A stretch of 64,000 bases of DNA, taken from NCBI GenBank assembly GCA_937988775.1, contig CALKHP010000018.1:3206-67205 (forward strand). The letters are read 5' to 3'. The translations under genes were made by a program, and so were the position numbers. Origin of the DNA: an uncultured Alphaproteobacteria bacterium. Lineage in GTDB: Bacteria > Pseudomonadota > Alphaproteobacteria > Rhizobiales > Beijerinckiaceae. The notes beneath the pieces are model-generated. The model ran no database searches. It was given only the letters and a program-made list of their open reading frames with translations, and was not told the DNA's origin. This document shows positions 16,142 to 24,620 of the stretch, in pieces (positions within the stretch are counted from its first letter, which is position 1; each line of letters begins with the position of its first letter).

Positions 16142-17242
16142 ATGCGCATTCTCACCCTCCCTGGCGACGGCATCGGCGAAGAGATCACGGCGGCGACGCT
16201 CGCCGTCCTCGAAGCGGTCGATCGCCGTTTCGGGCTCGGCCTGTGCTTCGAGATGGCGGATATCGGCTTCAAGGCCTATGACCGCTGCGGCTCGACCTGC
16301 CCTGACGCGGTGCTGGAACGCGCGCGCCAGGTCGACGGCATCATTCTGGGGCCGATCTCGCATCTCGATTATCCGCCGCGCGATGCCGGCGGCGTCAACG
16401 TCTCGGCCGCTGTCCGCGTCAAGCTCGATCTCTACGCCAATGTCCGCCCGGCGCGCAGCCGGCCCGGCATCGGCCAGACGCGCGCGCCGATGGACCTCGT
16501 CATCATGCGCGAGGCGACGGAAGGCTTCTATCCCGACCGCAACATGGTGGCCGGCTCCGGCGAGTTCATGCCGACGCCCGATCTCGCCCTGTCGGTGCGC
16601 AAGATTTCCGCCTTCGCCTGCGAGCGCATCGCGCGCAGGGCGTTCGAACTCGCCCGCAAGCGCCGCAAGAAGGTTACCGCCGTGCACAAGGCGAACAATT
16701 TCATCCTGTCGGACGGCCTGTTCCTGCGCGAGGTGCGCAAGGTCGCCGCCGAATTCCCGGACGTCGTTCTCGAGGAAGTCATCATCGACGCGATGTGCGC
16801 GCTGCTGGTGCGCGACCCGTCGCGCTTCGACGTGATCTGCGCGACCAATTTCTATGCCGACATCCTGTCCGACCTCGCCTCCGAACTGTCGGGCAGCCTC
16901 GGGCTCGCGGGCGCGATCAATGCCGGCGACGGGCTGTGCGCGGCGCAGGCCCAGCACGGCTCGGCGCCCGACATTGCCGGCCAGGACCGGGCCAACCCGA
17001 CCTCGCTCATTCTCTCGGCCGGCATGCTGCTCGCCTGGCTCGGCGAACGCCACGGCAAGGCCGCGTTGACGGACGCCGCCGCTTGCATCGCGGATGCCAT
17101 CGATACCGTGCTTGCGCAGCCGCATCTGCGCACCGCCGATCTCGGCGGCCCGCTCGGCACGCAAGGATTCGGCCGCGCCGTGGCGCAGGTCATTTCGATG
17201 GAGGGCGAAAACGCCCCCGCGCAACAGGGAGTGACATCATGA
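16142..17242 (+). CDS. Isocitrate/isopropylmalate dehydrogenase family protein (tartrate dehydrogenase-like)
   Basis: This 366-aa enzyme belongs to the beta-decarboxylating dehydrogenase family that includes 3-isopropylmalate, isocitrate and tartrate/D-malate dehydrogenases. Family features are the N-terminal LPGDGIGEEI, the REATEGFY segment and VHKANNF. The Asp-containing metal/substrate block FDVICATNFYADILSD follows, and then the C-terminal GPLGTQGFG. The region normally holding the LeuB-type substrate loop differs, and the catabolic context argues against leucine biosynthesis. It would oxidise and decarboxylate a hydroxy-diacid using NAD and Mg or Mn. Its stop overlaps the ATG of the binding-protein gene (ATGA), linking metabolism and uptake in one transcript. 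The substrate is inferred only at family level. Confidence 0.85.
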   Translation: MRILTLPGDGIGEEITAATLAVLEAVDRRFGLGLCFEMADIGFKAYDRCGSTCPDAVLERARQVDGIILGPISHLDYPPRDAGGVNVSAAVRVKLDLYANVRPARSRPGIGQTRAPMDLVIMREATEGFYPDRNMVAGSGEFMPTPDLALSVRKISAFACERIARRAFELARKRRKKVTAVHKANNFILSDGLFLREVRKVAAEFPDVVLEEVIIDAMCALLVRDPSRFDVICATNFYADILSDLASELSGSLGLAGAINAGDGLCAAQAQHGSAPDIAGQDRANPTSLILSAGMLLAWLGERHGKAALTDAAACIADAIDTVLAQPHLRTADLGGPLGTQGFGRAVAQVISMEGENAPAQQGVTS

Positions 17243-18516
17243 ACATCGGTCGCTGGATTCTGGGTGCTGCCGCCGGGCTCGCCGGCCTGGCGGGCAGCGC
17301 CGCGCATGCGCAGACGATCACCTTGTGGAGCCATTGGGCGGATGAGCAGGCCAAGGTCGCCTTCGTCGAGGAGGCCGCGCGGCGCTTCGAGGCCAAGCAC
17401 CCCGGCGCGAAGGTCGCGATCAGCTGGTATCAGAAAGGGCCGTTGAACGCGGCGCTGCAATCGGCCTTGCGCGCCCGGCGCGGCCCGGACATCTTCTACG
17501 CCGACCCGTTCCAGGTCGAGTATATCGATAACGGCCTGATTGCGCCCCTCGACGGCCTTCTGAACACCGATAATCTCGAGGATTGGGCCAAGGCGGGCTG
17601 GACGCATGGCGGCAAGCTCTATGGGCTGCCGCTCGAAGCGCAAACCATCGAGCTTTATTACAACAAGGATCTCGCCAAGCGCTTCGGTGTGGAGTTGCCG
17701 CCTGGCGGCCATCTCAAGACCGATGCGTTTCTCGATCTGGTCAAGAAAGCGCAGGCCGGCGACGTGACGCCGATTGTCGTCGGCGTTGCCGATCGTGACT
17801 ATCCCGGCGGTTATCTGTTCGGCGAATTGCTGCTCAAGAAGCTCGGACCTGAGGATTACGAGAAGCTGATCGACGGCACGCTCAGCTACAAGGACCCGCG
17901 CGTCGTCTCGGTGTTCTCCTATATCCACGATCTCGCCGCCGCCGGGGCCTTCCCCAAGAGCATTGCCAGCCTCAAGCTCGGCGAATCCCATGCCTATTTC
18001 TACCGGAAACCAGGCGGGGTGATGCTGCCGATGGGCAGCTTCTATCCGAGCCGCGCCTTCAATCCGCCGGATAAGGGCGGCCAGCCCGTCGGCTTTCCGC
18101 TTGGCCTGATGAACTATCCCGTGCCGCCCGACGCCGCCTGCCCGACCTGCAAGACCAGCCGCGTCGGTGGCAGCTATGTGATCAATGCCGCCAGCAAGAA
18201 CATCAAGCTGGCCGCCGATCTGCTGAATGAGATGGCGACGCCGGACATGGCGGCGAAATGGGTCTCGACCGTGCTCGTCCAGACCGGCGCCAAGGTCGAC
18301 TATTCCAAGCTGACGACCGACCACAAGGAGTATTTCGACGATCTGGCCGCCGCCAATACCGGCACCAAACCGTTCCTGGGCGCGCTGTTCGACCGGCTGC
18401 GCGGCGGCTGCCTCGATGCCTACAAGCAGGTCATGAATGTCGGCCTGCCCGCCGGGCTCGTCAGCGTCGACAAGGCCATCGATACCATGGCGGCGGCGTG
18501 CACGAAGAAGAGCTGA
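17239..18516 (+). CDS. Sugar-type ABC transporter substrate-binding protein
   Basis: This periplasmic solute-binding protein of 425 aa has a Sec signal peptide (about residues 1-24, ending AHA). The mature part starts QTITLWSHWADEQAK, a typical opening of cluster 1 extracellular solute-binding proteins. A CPTC pair in the C-terminal half could form a disulfide. It overlaps the dehydrogenase gene by four bases, so it is in that operon, while its permeases and ATPase lie 0.9 kb further on, beyond the oppositely oriented regulator gene. The whole set nonetheless looks like one CUT1 transporter. It converges with the GntR gene across only 12 bp. The ligand is unknown; a sugar, sugar acid or polyol is likely. 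Confidence 0.9.
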   Translation: MNIGRWILGAAAGLAGLAGSAAHAQTITLWSHWADEQAKVAFVEEAARRFEAKHPGAKVAISWYQKGPLNAALQSALRARRGPDIFYADPFQVEYIDNGLIAPLDGLLNTDNLEDWAKAGWTHGGKLYGLPLEAQTIELYYNKDLAKRFGVELPPGGHLKTDAFLDLVKKAQAGDVTPIVVGVADRDYPGGYLFGELLLKKLGPEDYEKLIDGTLSYKDPRVVSVFSYIHDLAAAGAFPKSIASLKLGESHAYFYRKPGGVMLPMGSFYPSRAFNPPDKGGQPVGFPLGLMNYPVPPDAACPTCKTSRVGGSYVINAASKNIKLAADLLNEMATPDMAAKWVSTVLVQTGAKVDYSKLTTDHKEYFDDLAAANTGTKPFLGALFDRLRGGCLDAYKQVMNVGLPAGLVSVDKAIDTMAAACTKKS

Positions 18517-18528
18517 CCGGCAAGCCCG

Positions 18529-19230
18529 CTACATATTCTCCAGCCGGAAGCGCCGGAGAATGTCCATCAACTCGCGGCCGGCGCGCTGGCGCTGGCCGCG
18601 ATGGATGGCGAAGGCCGCCTCCGCGTCGCCGCGCGCGATGGTCCGAAGGAGATCGCGATGGGCCTCGTTGGAGCGGATGGGCCTCGCGCGCAGCCGCAAG
18701 GTCAGATGGCGTGTCCGCCTGATCTGGTCGCGAAACGTCAATGCCGTCGCCGCGAGGCGCCGGTTGCCGCAAAGCTCGACCAGCGAGCGATGAAAGGACT
18801 CGTCGGCATCGGCCCAGCGGTCGAGATCATCGCTTGCCAGCGCCGCGTCCATGTCATCGACCGCATCCCACAACGGTTGCAGCGTCGCCTCGTCCGGTTG
18901 CTGCGCGGCGAGCCGCTCGGCGGCGGTGATTTCCAGCGCCGTCAGCACGTCGTAAATCTCGGTCATCTCCTCCGGGGAAATCGACAGGACCAGCATGCCG
19001 CGGCGCGGCTCGACGCGGATGAGGCCCTCGGCCTGCAGCCGCATCAGCGCCTCGCGCACCGGCGTCCGGCTCATGCCGAGTTCGAGGGCGATCTCGGCTT
19101 CGAGCGCCCGGTAGCCCGGCGGCAGCACATTATCGAGAATCTGGGCCTTCAACCGCCGAAAAGCTTCCTCCGCGAAGGAGTGCTTGTGGCCGCTGCGGTT
19201 CTCGGCATCGGGGTGGTTCGTGATGGGCAA
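18529..19230 (-). CDS. GntR family transcriptional regulator, FCD subfamily
   Basis: This 233-aa repressor-type protein has an N-terminal winged helix (about 17-85, with ALEAEIALELGMSRTPVREA) and a C-terminal all-helical FCD ligand-binding domain (about 95-215). The His and Asp residues expected to bind a metal lie in the segments DADESFHRSL and SNEAHRDLL. Only a TTG start is available at 19230, with GAGGA almost touching it, so translation is probably weak. The gene sits between the binding-protein gene and the permease genes and is divergent from the latter. The intergenic region carries a GTATAC-centred motif also found at 16089, making this the best candidate for the island's regulator, with autoregulation. 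Confidence 0.88.
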   Translation of the reverse strand: MPITNHPDAENRSGHKHSFAEEAFRRLKAQILDNVLPPGYRALEAEIALELGMSRTPVREALMRLQAEGLIRVEPRRGMLVLSISPEEMTEIYDVLTALEITAAERLAAQQPDEATLQPLWDAVDDMDAALASDDLDRWADADESFHRSLVELCGNRRLAATALTFRDQIRRTRHLTLRLRARPIRSNEAHRDLLRTIARGDAEAAFAIHRGQRQRAGRELMDILRRFRLENM

Positions 19231-19301
19231 TCCTCTATTCCGAACGCGATATGGATCATCACGCCAAACTTGCGCGCGAGCCGCAAGCCGGCATTGTCAG
19301 C

Positions 19302-19346
19302 TTGACACAGTATTCTGCTATAGCGCATATTAGCGTATACGTTAAT
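19302..19346 (+). promoter_or_regulatory. Candidate sigma-70 promoter with GntR-type operator for the permease genes
   Basis: TTGACA (19302-19307) is followed after about 17 bp by a weak -10 (GCATAT, 19325-19330). The operator-like TTAGCGTATACGTTAAT (19330-19346) lies immediately downstream, a good place for repression. The same spacer could serve the divergent regulator gene. Confidence 0.5.
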
Positions 19347-19390
19347 ATAAAATAACGGATTCGCAATCGCGGCGCCAAAGGGGGAGAGGA

Positions 19391-20308
19391 ATGGCGGGGA
19401 AGGCATTCCGGAGCGGCAGGTGGCTGGCAGGCGCCCGACTGGAGATCGCGGTTTTCCTGGCGCCGGCGCTCGTGCTGTTCATTGGCTTCACCGCCTATCC
19501 GGTCGCCCGCACCTTCTACAACAGCCTGTTCGAAATCCGCCCCAATGGCGGCGAGAGCTTCGTCGGCCTGCGCAATTTCAGCGAGGTGCTGCTGTCGGAT
19601 AACACCTTCCGGCGCGCGGTGTTCAACACGTTGCTGTGGTCGGCGCTCGAGCCGTTCATCGATGTCGGCCTCGGCCTGCTGCTGGCGCTCGCTCTCTACG
19701 CCAAGGTGCCGTTCGCCCGCTTCTTCCGCATCGTCTGGTTCACGCCGGTGCTGATCGCCACCGTCGTCGTCGCCATCCTGTGGTCGTGGATCTACAATTT
19801 CGACTGGGGCGCGCTGAACCTGCTTCTGCGCGCATTGGGGCTGGAAAGCTGGACGCGGGCCTGGCTCGGCGATCCGGAGACCGCCCTGCCGGCCCTCATC
19901 ATCGCCGACAGCTGGAAATGGGTCGGCTTCAACATGGTCGTGTGCCTGGCAGCGCTCCATTCGCTGCCCACCGAGGTGCTGGAGGCGGCCGAGCTCGACG
20001 ATTGCGGCTGGTGGGCGAAACTGGTCCACATCGTCGTGCCGATGCTGCGGACGACGCTGCTGAACCTGCTCGTCCTTGCCTTCATCAGCCGCATGAAAGT
20101 GTTCGATCTGGTCTGGATCACCACGCGCGGCGGCCCGCTGTGGTCGACCGAAACCGCCTCCACCTACATCTACAAACGCGCATTCGAGTGGCGCAGCTTC
20201 GACCTCGGCTACCCCTCCGCCATCGCGGTGATCTGGTTCCTGGTCGTCATCGCCGCCGTCATCGGGCTGACCGCTCTCCTGCGCCAGCGCGAACGGCTGG
20301 AGTTCTGA
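19391..20308 (+). CDS. Sugar ABC transporter permease, MalF/UgpA type
   Basis: This is a 305-aa inner-membrane permease with about six membrane helices. The EAA loop that docks to the ATPase is visible as EVLEAAELDDCGWWAKLVHI, followed by the usual VVPMLR. An ATG at 19391 follows GGGGAGAGGA, a very strong ribosome binding site. It is the first gene of a three-gene transport block (permease, permease, ATPase), with only two bases before the next start. Together with the binding protein at 17239 it would form a CUT1-family importer. A GntR-type operator and a likely promoter lie just upstream. The substrate cannot be told. Confidence 0.92.
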   Translation: MAGKAFRSGRWLAGARLEIAVFLAPALVLFIGFTAYPVARTFYNSLFEIRPNGGESFVGLRNFSEVLLSDNTFRRAVFNTLLWSALEPFIDVGLGLLLALALYAKVPFARFFRIVWFTPVLIATVVVAILWSWIYNFDWGALNLLLRALGLESWTRAWLGDPETALPALIIADSWKWVGFNMVVCLAALHSLPTEVLEAAELDDCGWWAKLVHIVVPMLRTTLLNLLVLAFISRMKVFDLVWITTRGGPLWSTETASTYIYKRAFEWRSFDLGYPSAIAVIWFLVVIAAVIGLTALLRQRERLEF

Positions 20309-20310
20309 TC

Positions 20311-21135
20311 ATGGCACGCAACTGGCTCGGGCGGGCCGCGCTCACGTCGGCCCTCGTGCTTTACACCGTATACGCTGCCGGGCCGTTCGTCTGGGTGGCG
20401 AGCATGTCGCTGAAGACGACGCCCGAGATCATGGCCGCGCCTTACGGCCTGCCGCGAACCCTGCACTGGGAGAAATATATCGAGGCGTGGACGAATTCGA
20501 ACTACGGCGTGTATTTCTGGAACAGCGTCATCGTCTGCGCGGCGGCGGTCGTCATCGTCACCATCGTCGGCGCCATGGCGGCCCATGCCCTCGCCCGCTA
20601 TCGTTTTCGCGGCCGCCGCTTCATCGGCGCGGCGATCTTCTCGACCATCATCTTCCCGCCGCAGATCACCATCATCGCCCTGTTCCAGATCATGGTCGAG
20701 TACAACCTGTACGACAGCCTGACCGGGTTGACGCTGGTCTATGTCGCGGTCCAGCTTCCGCTGACGGTCTATCTGCTCGAGGCGTTCTTCGCGCGTATTC
20801 CCGAGGTGCTTTACGAGGCCGCCAGGATCGACGGCTATGGCGGTCTCGAAGTGTTCTGGAAGATCACGCTGCCGGTCGGCTTTCCGGCGATCGCCACGAC
20901 GATCATTCTCAACTTCATCTATCTCTGGAACGATTTCCTCTATGCCGTGGTGCTGATCAGCGACGATCAAAAGCGCACGCTGCCGCTCGGCATCCAGAAA
21001 TTCATGGGCGACCAGATGGAGGATATCGGCATGATCGCCACCGCGATGATGATCGCCGTCATCCCCGTCGTGGTCTTCTACGCCTTTTTCTCGGAACGGC
21101 TCATCCAGGGCATGACGGCAGGCGCCGTCAAGTAG
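20311..21135 (+). CDS. Sugar ABC transporter permease, MalG/UgpE type
   Basis: This is the second permease, 274 aa with six predicted membrane helices. It begins MARNWLGRAALTSALVLYT and contains the EAA loop EVLYEAARIDGYGGLEVFWK followed by ITLPVGFPAI. The ending SERLIQGMTAGAVK is typical of MalG-type proteins, whose tail contacts the ATPase. The ATG at 20311 comes two bases after the previous stop codon; a much longer open frame reaching back to 19636 is only a shadow of the first permease. It pairs with the MalF-type protein to form the heterodimeric channel. Confidence 0.93.
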   Translation: MARNWLGRAALTSALVLYTVYAAGPFVWVASMSLKTTPEIMAAPYGLPRTLHWEKYIEAWTNSNYGVYFWNSVIVCAAAVVIVTIVGAMAAHALARYRFRGRRFIGAAIFSTIIFPPQITIIALFQIMVEYNLYDSLTGLTLVYVAVQLPLTVYLLEAFFARIPEVLYEAARIDGYGGLEVFWKITLPVGFPAIATTIILNFIYLWNDFLYAVVLISDDQKRTLPLGIQKFMGDQMEDIGMIATAMMIAVIPVVVFYAFFSERLIQGMTAGAVK

Positions 21136-21145
21136 GAGCGCGCAG

Positions 21146-22222
21146 GTGGCAACGGTTGAACTCAAAGGCCTCGGCCAACGTTTCGGCGCCTCCGCGGTCG
21201 TCGAAGGCGTTGACCTGTCGATCGCCGACGGCGAATTCATGGTGCTTCTCGGCCCCTCCGGCTGCGGCAAGTCGACGACGCTGCGCATGATCGCCGGGCT
21301 GGAAACCATCAGCGAAGGCGAGGTGATGATCGACGGCCGCAAGGTCAATGATGTCGCCGCCAAGGACCGCGACATCGCCATGGTGTTCCAGTCCTATGCG
21401 CTTTATCCGCACATGAACGTGCGCGACAACCTTGCCTTCGGCCTGCGCCGGCGCCGCATTTCCCCGGCCGAAATCGAGCGGCGCGTCGCGAAGGCAGCGC
21501 TGAGCCTTGGGCTCGAACCCTATCTCGAACGCCGGCCGAGCGCCCTTTCGGGTGGCCAGCGCCAGCGCGTGGCCGTCGGGCGCGCGATCGTTCGCGATCC
21601 GAAGGTGTTCCTGTTCGACGAGCCTTTGTCGAATCTCGACGCCTCGCTGCGCGTCAACATGCGCGGCGAGCTTTCCACCCTTCACCAGCGCCTGGCCGCG
21701 ACGATGATCTACGTCACCCACGATCAGGTGGAAGCGATGACGATGGGCTCGCGCATCTGCATCATGAAGGATGGCCACGTCATGCAGGTCGGCGCCCCGA
21801 TGGCGGTCTACAGGGAACCGCAGAATGCTTTCGTCGCCGGCTTTCTCGGCTCGCCGCCGATGAACCTGATTCCCGCCGAGATCATTGCAGCCGGAGAGCG
21901 CAGCGAGCTGCGGATCGCCGAGACGCGGTTGCGGCTCGAGACGGCGCTGAAGCCCGGCGCGGTCACGCTCGGCATCCGCCCCGAGGAACTCGCGCTCGAC
22001 GCCGGCGCGACGTCTCTCGGCGCGATCACCGGCACGGTTTCAAGCATCGAACAGCTCGGCGCGGAAACCATCGTCACGCTCACCCTGCCGGAGGGCCTGA
22101 TACGCGCCCGGCTCGACAATCGTTGCAAGCTGACCCTCGGCGAGCCGTTGGCGCTGCATGTCGAGGCAGGCACGCTTCACTTCTTCGATCGCGCCACGGG
22201 GCAGCTGGTTGGTCGGGCCTGA
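21146..22222 (+). CDS. Sugar ABC transporter ATP-binding protein (UgpC/MalK type)
   Basis: This is a 358-aa ATPase. Walker A is GPSGCGKSTT near residues 36-45, the ABC signature is LSGGQRQRVAVG, and Walker B/D-loop is VFLFDEPLSNLDA. A C-terminal extension of about 120 aa (MOBE/TOBE-type, with LGIRPEELAL) is characteristic of CUT1 ATPases and may allow regulatory contacts. The start is GTG at 21146, ten bases after the permease stop, within the same operon. It energises the importer formed by the two permeases and the binding protein. It is the last gene of this island; an inverted repeat lies about 75 bp downstream. Confidence 0.93.
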   Translation: MATVELKGLGQRFGASAVVEGVDLSIADGEFMVLLGPSGCGKSTTLRMIAGLETISEGEVMIDGRKVNDVAAKDRDIAMVFQSYALYPHMNVRDNLAFGLRRRRISPAEIERRVAKAALSLGLEPYLERRPSALSGGQRQRVAVGRAIVRDPKVFLFDEPLSNLDASLRVNMRGELSTLHQRLAATMIYVTHDQVEAMTMGSRICIMKDGHVMQVGAPMAVYREPQNAFVAGFLGSPPMNLIPAEIIAAGERSELRIAETRLRLETALKPGAVTLGIRPEELALDAGATSLGAITGTVSSIEQLGAETIVTLTLPEGLIRARLDNRCKLTLGEPLALHVEAGTLHFFDRATGQLVGRA

Positions 22223-22583
22223 ACCGTCTCCAGTTCTCAGCTCATCGCGCAAATTCAGGGCCGAATGCGTGAACGCACCTGGGTTCATGACGCGCGCGCA
22301 TTTCGCAGCAAACCGGTAGCCGCATTTTTTGCGAAATGCTCTCGCCGCGCTTGTCGATGATCGGCAATGTCAGCTGCCTGGGATGGCGCGTGGCGCACAT
22401 CGCCCCGGCCGGCATTGCGCGCTCGGTGATCGCGACCATGGCGACCTGCCTGGGCCTTGCTTGCCGCCGCCGCACGACCGGGCGCAACACGCGCGCCACG
22501 GGCGGCATCTTGACACGCTCTCCGGCCACGATACGCTGGCATTAATCGGAACATAGTTCCGATTATCGGAATAGGGGAAGCCA
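22223..22583. other. Gene-free stretch between the two accessory islands, with an inverted repeat at 22298-22339
   Basis: I find no convincing gene in these 361 bases; the small open frames on both strands show no recognisable domain. A 10-bp inverted repeat (GCATTTCGCA at 22298-22307 and TGCGAAATGC at 22330-22339) could end the upstream transporter transcript, although it has a long loop. At the right end lie a possible -35 (TTGACA, 22510-22515) and the IclR-type operator, described separately. Confidence 0.5.
22543..22572 (+). promoter_or_regulatory. IclR-type operator with overlapping palindromes upstream of hyuA1
   Basis: A perfect 10-bp inverted repeat, TAATCGGAAC-ATA-GTTCCGATTA, lies at 22543-22565. 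Overlapping it is GTTCCG-ATTAT-CGGAAT (22556-22572), which matches GTTCCG-GATAA-CGGAAC between iclR and the transporter genes. The site ends 11 bases before the hyuA1 start, so bound protein should block transcription or initiation. Confidence 0.65.
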
Positions 22584-24620
22584 GTGGAAAATTGGCAGGT
22601 CGGGGTCGATGTCGGCGGCACGTTCACGGACATCATGGCGGTGGGGCGGAACGGGCGGACATTTCGGGTCGCCAAGGTGCCATCGACGCCGGGCGACCAG
22701 TCAAAAGGCGTGATCGCGGGCCTGCTGGCGCTCGGGATTCCGCTCGCCGAGGTCACCAGCTTCGTGCATGGCACAACCGTGGGCACCAACGCGATCCTCG
22801 AGCGCAAAGGCGTGCGCTGCGGCCTGATCACCACGACCGGCTTTCGCGACATGCTGGAATTGGGCCGTCGCACCCGGCCCAATCTCTACGGGCTGACGGG
22901 CAGCTTCGATGCGATCATTCCGAGGGATTGCCGCGTCGAGGTTCCGGAACGGATGGGAGCGGCCGGACAAGTCATCACGCCGCTCGACGAGGCCGCCGTC
23001 AGGCGGGCCGTCGCGGCGTTGCTCGAGGCGGGCGTGGAAGCTCTCGTGATCCATTTCCTGCATTCCTACGCCAATCCGGCGCATGAATTGCGCGCCGCCG
23101 CCATCGCGCGCGCGCATTGGCCGAACCGCCACGTCACGGTCGGGCATGAGATCCTGCGCGAGGTGCGGGAGTTCGAGCGTGGGTCGACGGCGGCGGTCAA
23201 CGCTTACATCCAGCCCTTGCTGTGGCGCTATCTGTCGCGCCTGGAGGAGGAGCTGGCGGCCAACGGGATGAACCGGAAGCTCCTCATCATGCAAGGCAAT
23301 GCCGGCACGATGACGGCGCGTGCCGCATCCGATCGCGCGGCGCAGACCGTGATGTCCGGGCCGGCGGCGGGCGCGCTGGCGGCGGCCCGGATCGGAAGCG
23401 AGGCCGGTTACCGCAACGTGATCGCTTGCGACATGGGTGGCACGAGCTTCGACGTCAGCCTGATCAAGGACGGCCAGCCGGCCCTTTCGGCGGAGAAGGA
23501 CGTCGCCTATGGCGTGCCGGTGCGCGTGCCGATGATCGATGTTCATACCATCGGGGCCGGTGGCGGATCGATTGCCCGGATCGACAAGGCGGGTCTGCTT
23601 CAGGTCGGGCCTGGCAGCGCCGGCTCCTGGCCGGGGCCAATCTGCTATGGGCGCGGCGGGAGCGAGCCGACGGTGACCGATGCCAATCTCGTCTTGGGCC
23701 GGCTCGACCCCGCCGCCATGCCCGGCGTGGAACACCCGGTGCCCGTCGACCGGGTGCGCGACATGATCGAGCGCGTGATCGGCCGGCCGCTTGGCCTCGA
23801 TGCCAGGGCGGCGGCGGCGGCGATCCTGGCGGTCGCCACCAATCATCTCGCCGGAGCGATCCGGATGGTCTCGATCGAGCGCGGCGAGGATCCGCGCGAC
23901 TATGCCGTCTTCGCTTTCGGGGGCGCGGGCGCCCTGCATGCGACGGCGCTTGCGCGCGAACTCGGCATTCCGAAGGTGCTCGTGCCACGCTATCCCGGCG
24001 CCACATCGGCGCTCGGCTGCATCCTGGCCGATCTGCGGCACGACTTCGTGCGCTCGGTTGGCAGGCCGTTGCTCGATTGCGACGGCGCCGAGATGGATGC
24101 GATCCTCGCAGAGCATCGCGCCGCGGGAGAAGCGCAGGTGGCCGATGACGGGGTCCCAATCGAAGGGCTGGTCGTCAAACACGAGGCCGACCTGCTGTTT
24201 CGTGGCCAAAGCCATGTTTTCCGCATTCCGGTGACTGGCCCCGGCTTCGACCCGGGCCGCGTCTTCGCGACGTTCTGCCAGCTCTATCGCGCGCGTTTCG
24301 AGATCGAACTCGGCGAGATGCGCGCGATGCTGGCCAGTCTCCGCACGACCGTCCTGGGAACGCGGCGCAGTATCGACGGCGGGCTTTTCGCGCGCCATGC
24401 GGCGCCAGCCGAGCCGGCGATCCGGCAGCGCGAGGTCTGGTTCGATGGCCGGGGCTGGGAGACGGCAATCCTGCGCCGCGAGCATCTGGCCGTCGGTGCG
24501 ACGATCAGCGGACCGGCCATCATCGAGCAACTGGATGCCACCACGGTTCTCGACCCCGGAGCCTCGCTCACCGTCGATCCGTCAGGCAACCTCGTGATCG
24601 CAGTGGGAGACATCGCGTGA
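22584..24620 (+). CDS. Hydantoinase/oxoprolinase family protein, HyuA-type subunit (copy 1)
   Basis: This 678-aa protein is the ATP-binding (HyuA) subunit of the hydantoinase/5-oxoprolinase/acetone carboxylase family. The actin-fold phosphate loop GVDVGGTFTDIM is at about residues 7-18 and the second, DMGGTSFDVSLI, is at about 283-294. The family phosphorylates a cyclic amide or carbonyl so it can be attacked by water, with the HyuB partner completing the reaction. The GTG start follows AGGGGAAG, just after an IclR-type operator. It overlaps hyuB1 by four bases (GTGA). Candidate substrates are hydantoins, 5-oxoproline, lactams or similar cyclic amides; the sequence alone does not choose among them. 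Confidence 0.88.
   Translation: MENWQVGVDVGGTFTDIMAVGRNGRTFRVAKVPSTPGDQSKGVIAGLLALGIPLAEVTSFVHGTTVGTNAILERKGVRCGLITTTGFRDMLELGRRTRPNLYGLTGSFDAIIPRDCRVEVPERMGAAGQVITPLDEAAVRRAVAALLEAGVEALVIHFLHSYANPAHELRAAAIARAHWPNRHVTVGHEILREVREFERGSTAAVNAYIQPLLWRYLSRLEEELAANGMNRKLLIMQGNAGTMTARAASDRAAQTVMSGPAAGALAAARIGSEAGYRNVIACDMGGTSFDVSLIKDGQPALSAEKDVAYGVPVRVPMIDVHTIGAGGGSIARIDKAGLLQVGPGSAGSWPGPICYGRGGSEPTVTDANLVLGRLDPAAMPGVEHPVPVDRVRDMIERVIGRPLGLDARAAAAAILAVATNHLAGAIRMVSIERGEDPRDYAVFAFGGAGALHATALARELGIPKVLVPRYPGATSALGCILADLRHDFVRSVGRPLLDCDGAEMDAILAEHRAAGEAQVADDGVPIEGLVVKHEADLLFRGQSHVFRIPVTGPGFDPGRVFATFCQLYRARFEIELGEMRAMLASLRTTVLGTRRSIDGGLFARHAAPAEPAIRQREVWFDGRGWETAILRREHLAVGATISGPAIIEQLDATTVLDPGASLTVDPSGNLVIAVGDIA

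Noticed and set aside
20368..20373. Further GTATAC sequence like the GntR operator core
   Set aside because: It lies inside the second permease coding sequence and lacks the flanking TTAGC and RTTRAT bases; another GTATAC near 10185 is also coding.
22241..22529. Small minus-strand frame in the gap before hyuA1
   Set aside because: No ribosome binding site or domain was recognised, and no neighbour supports it.
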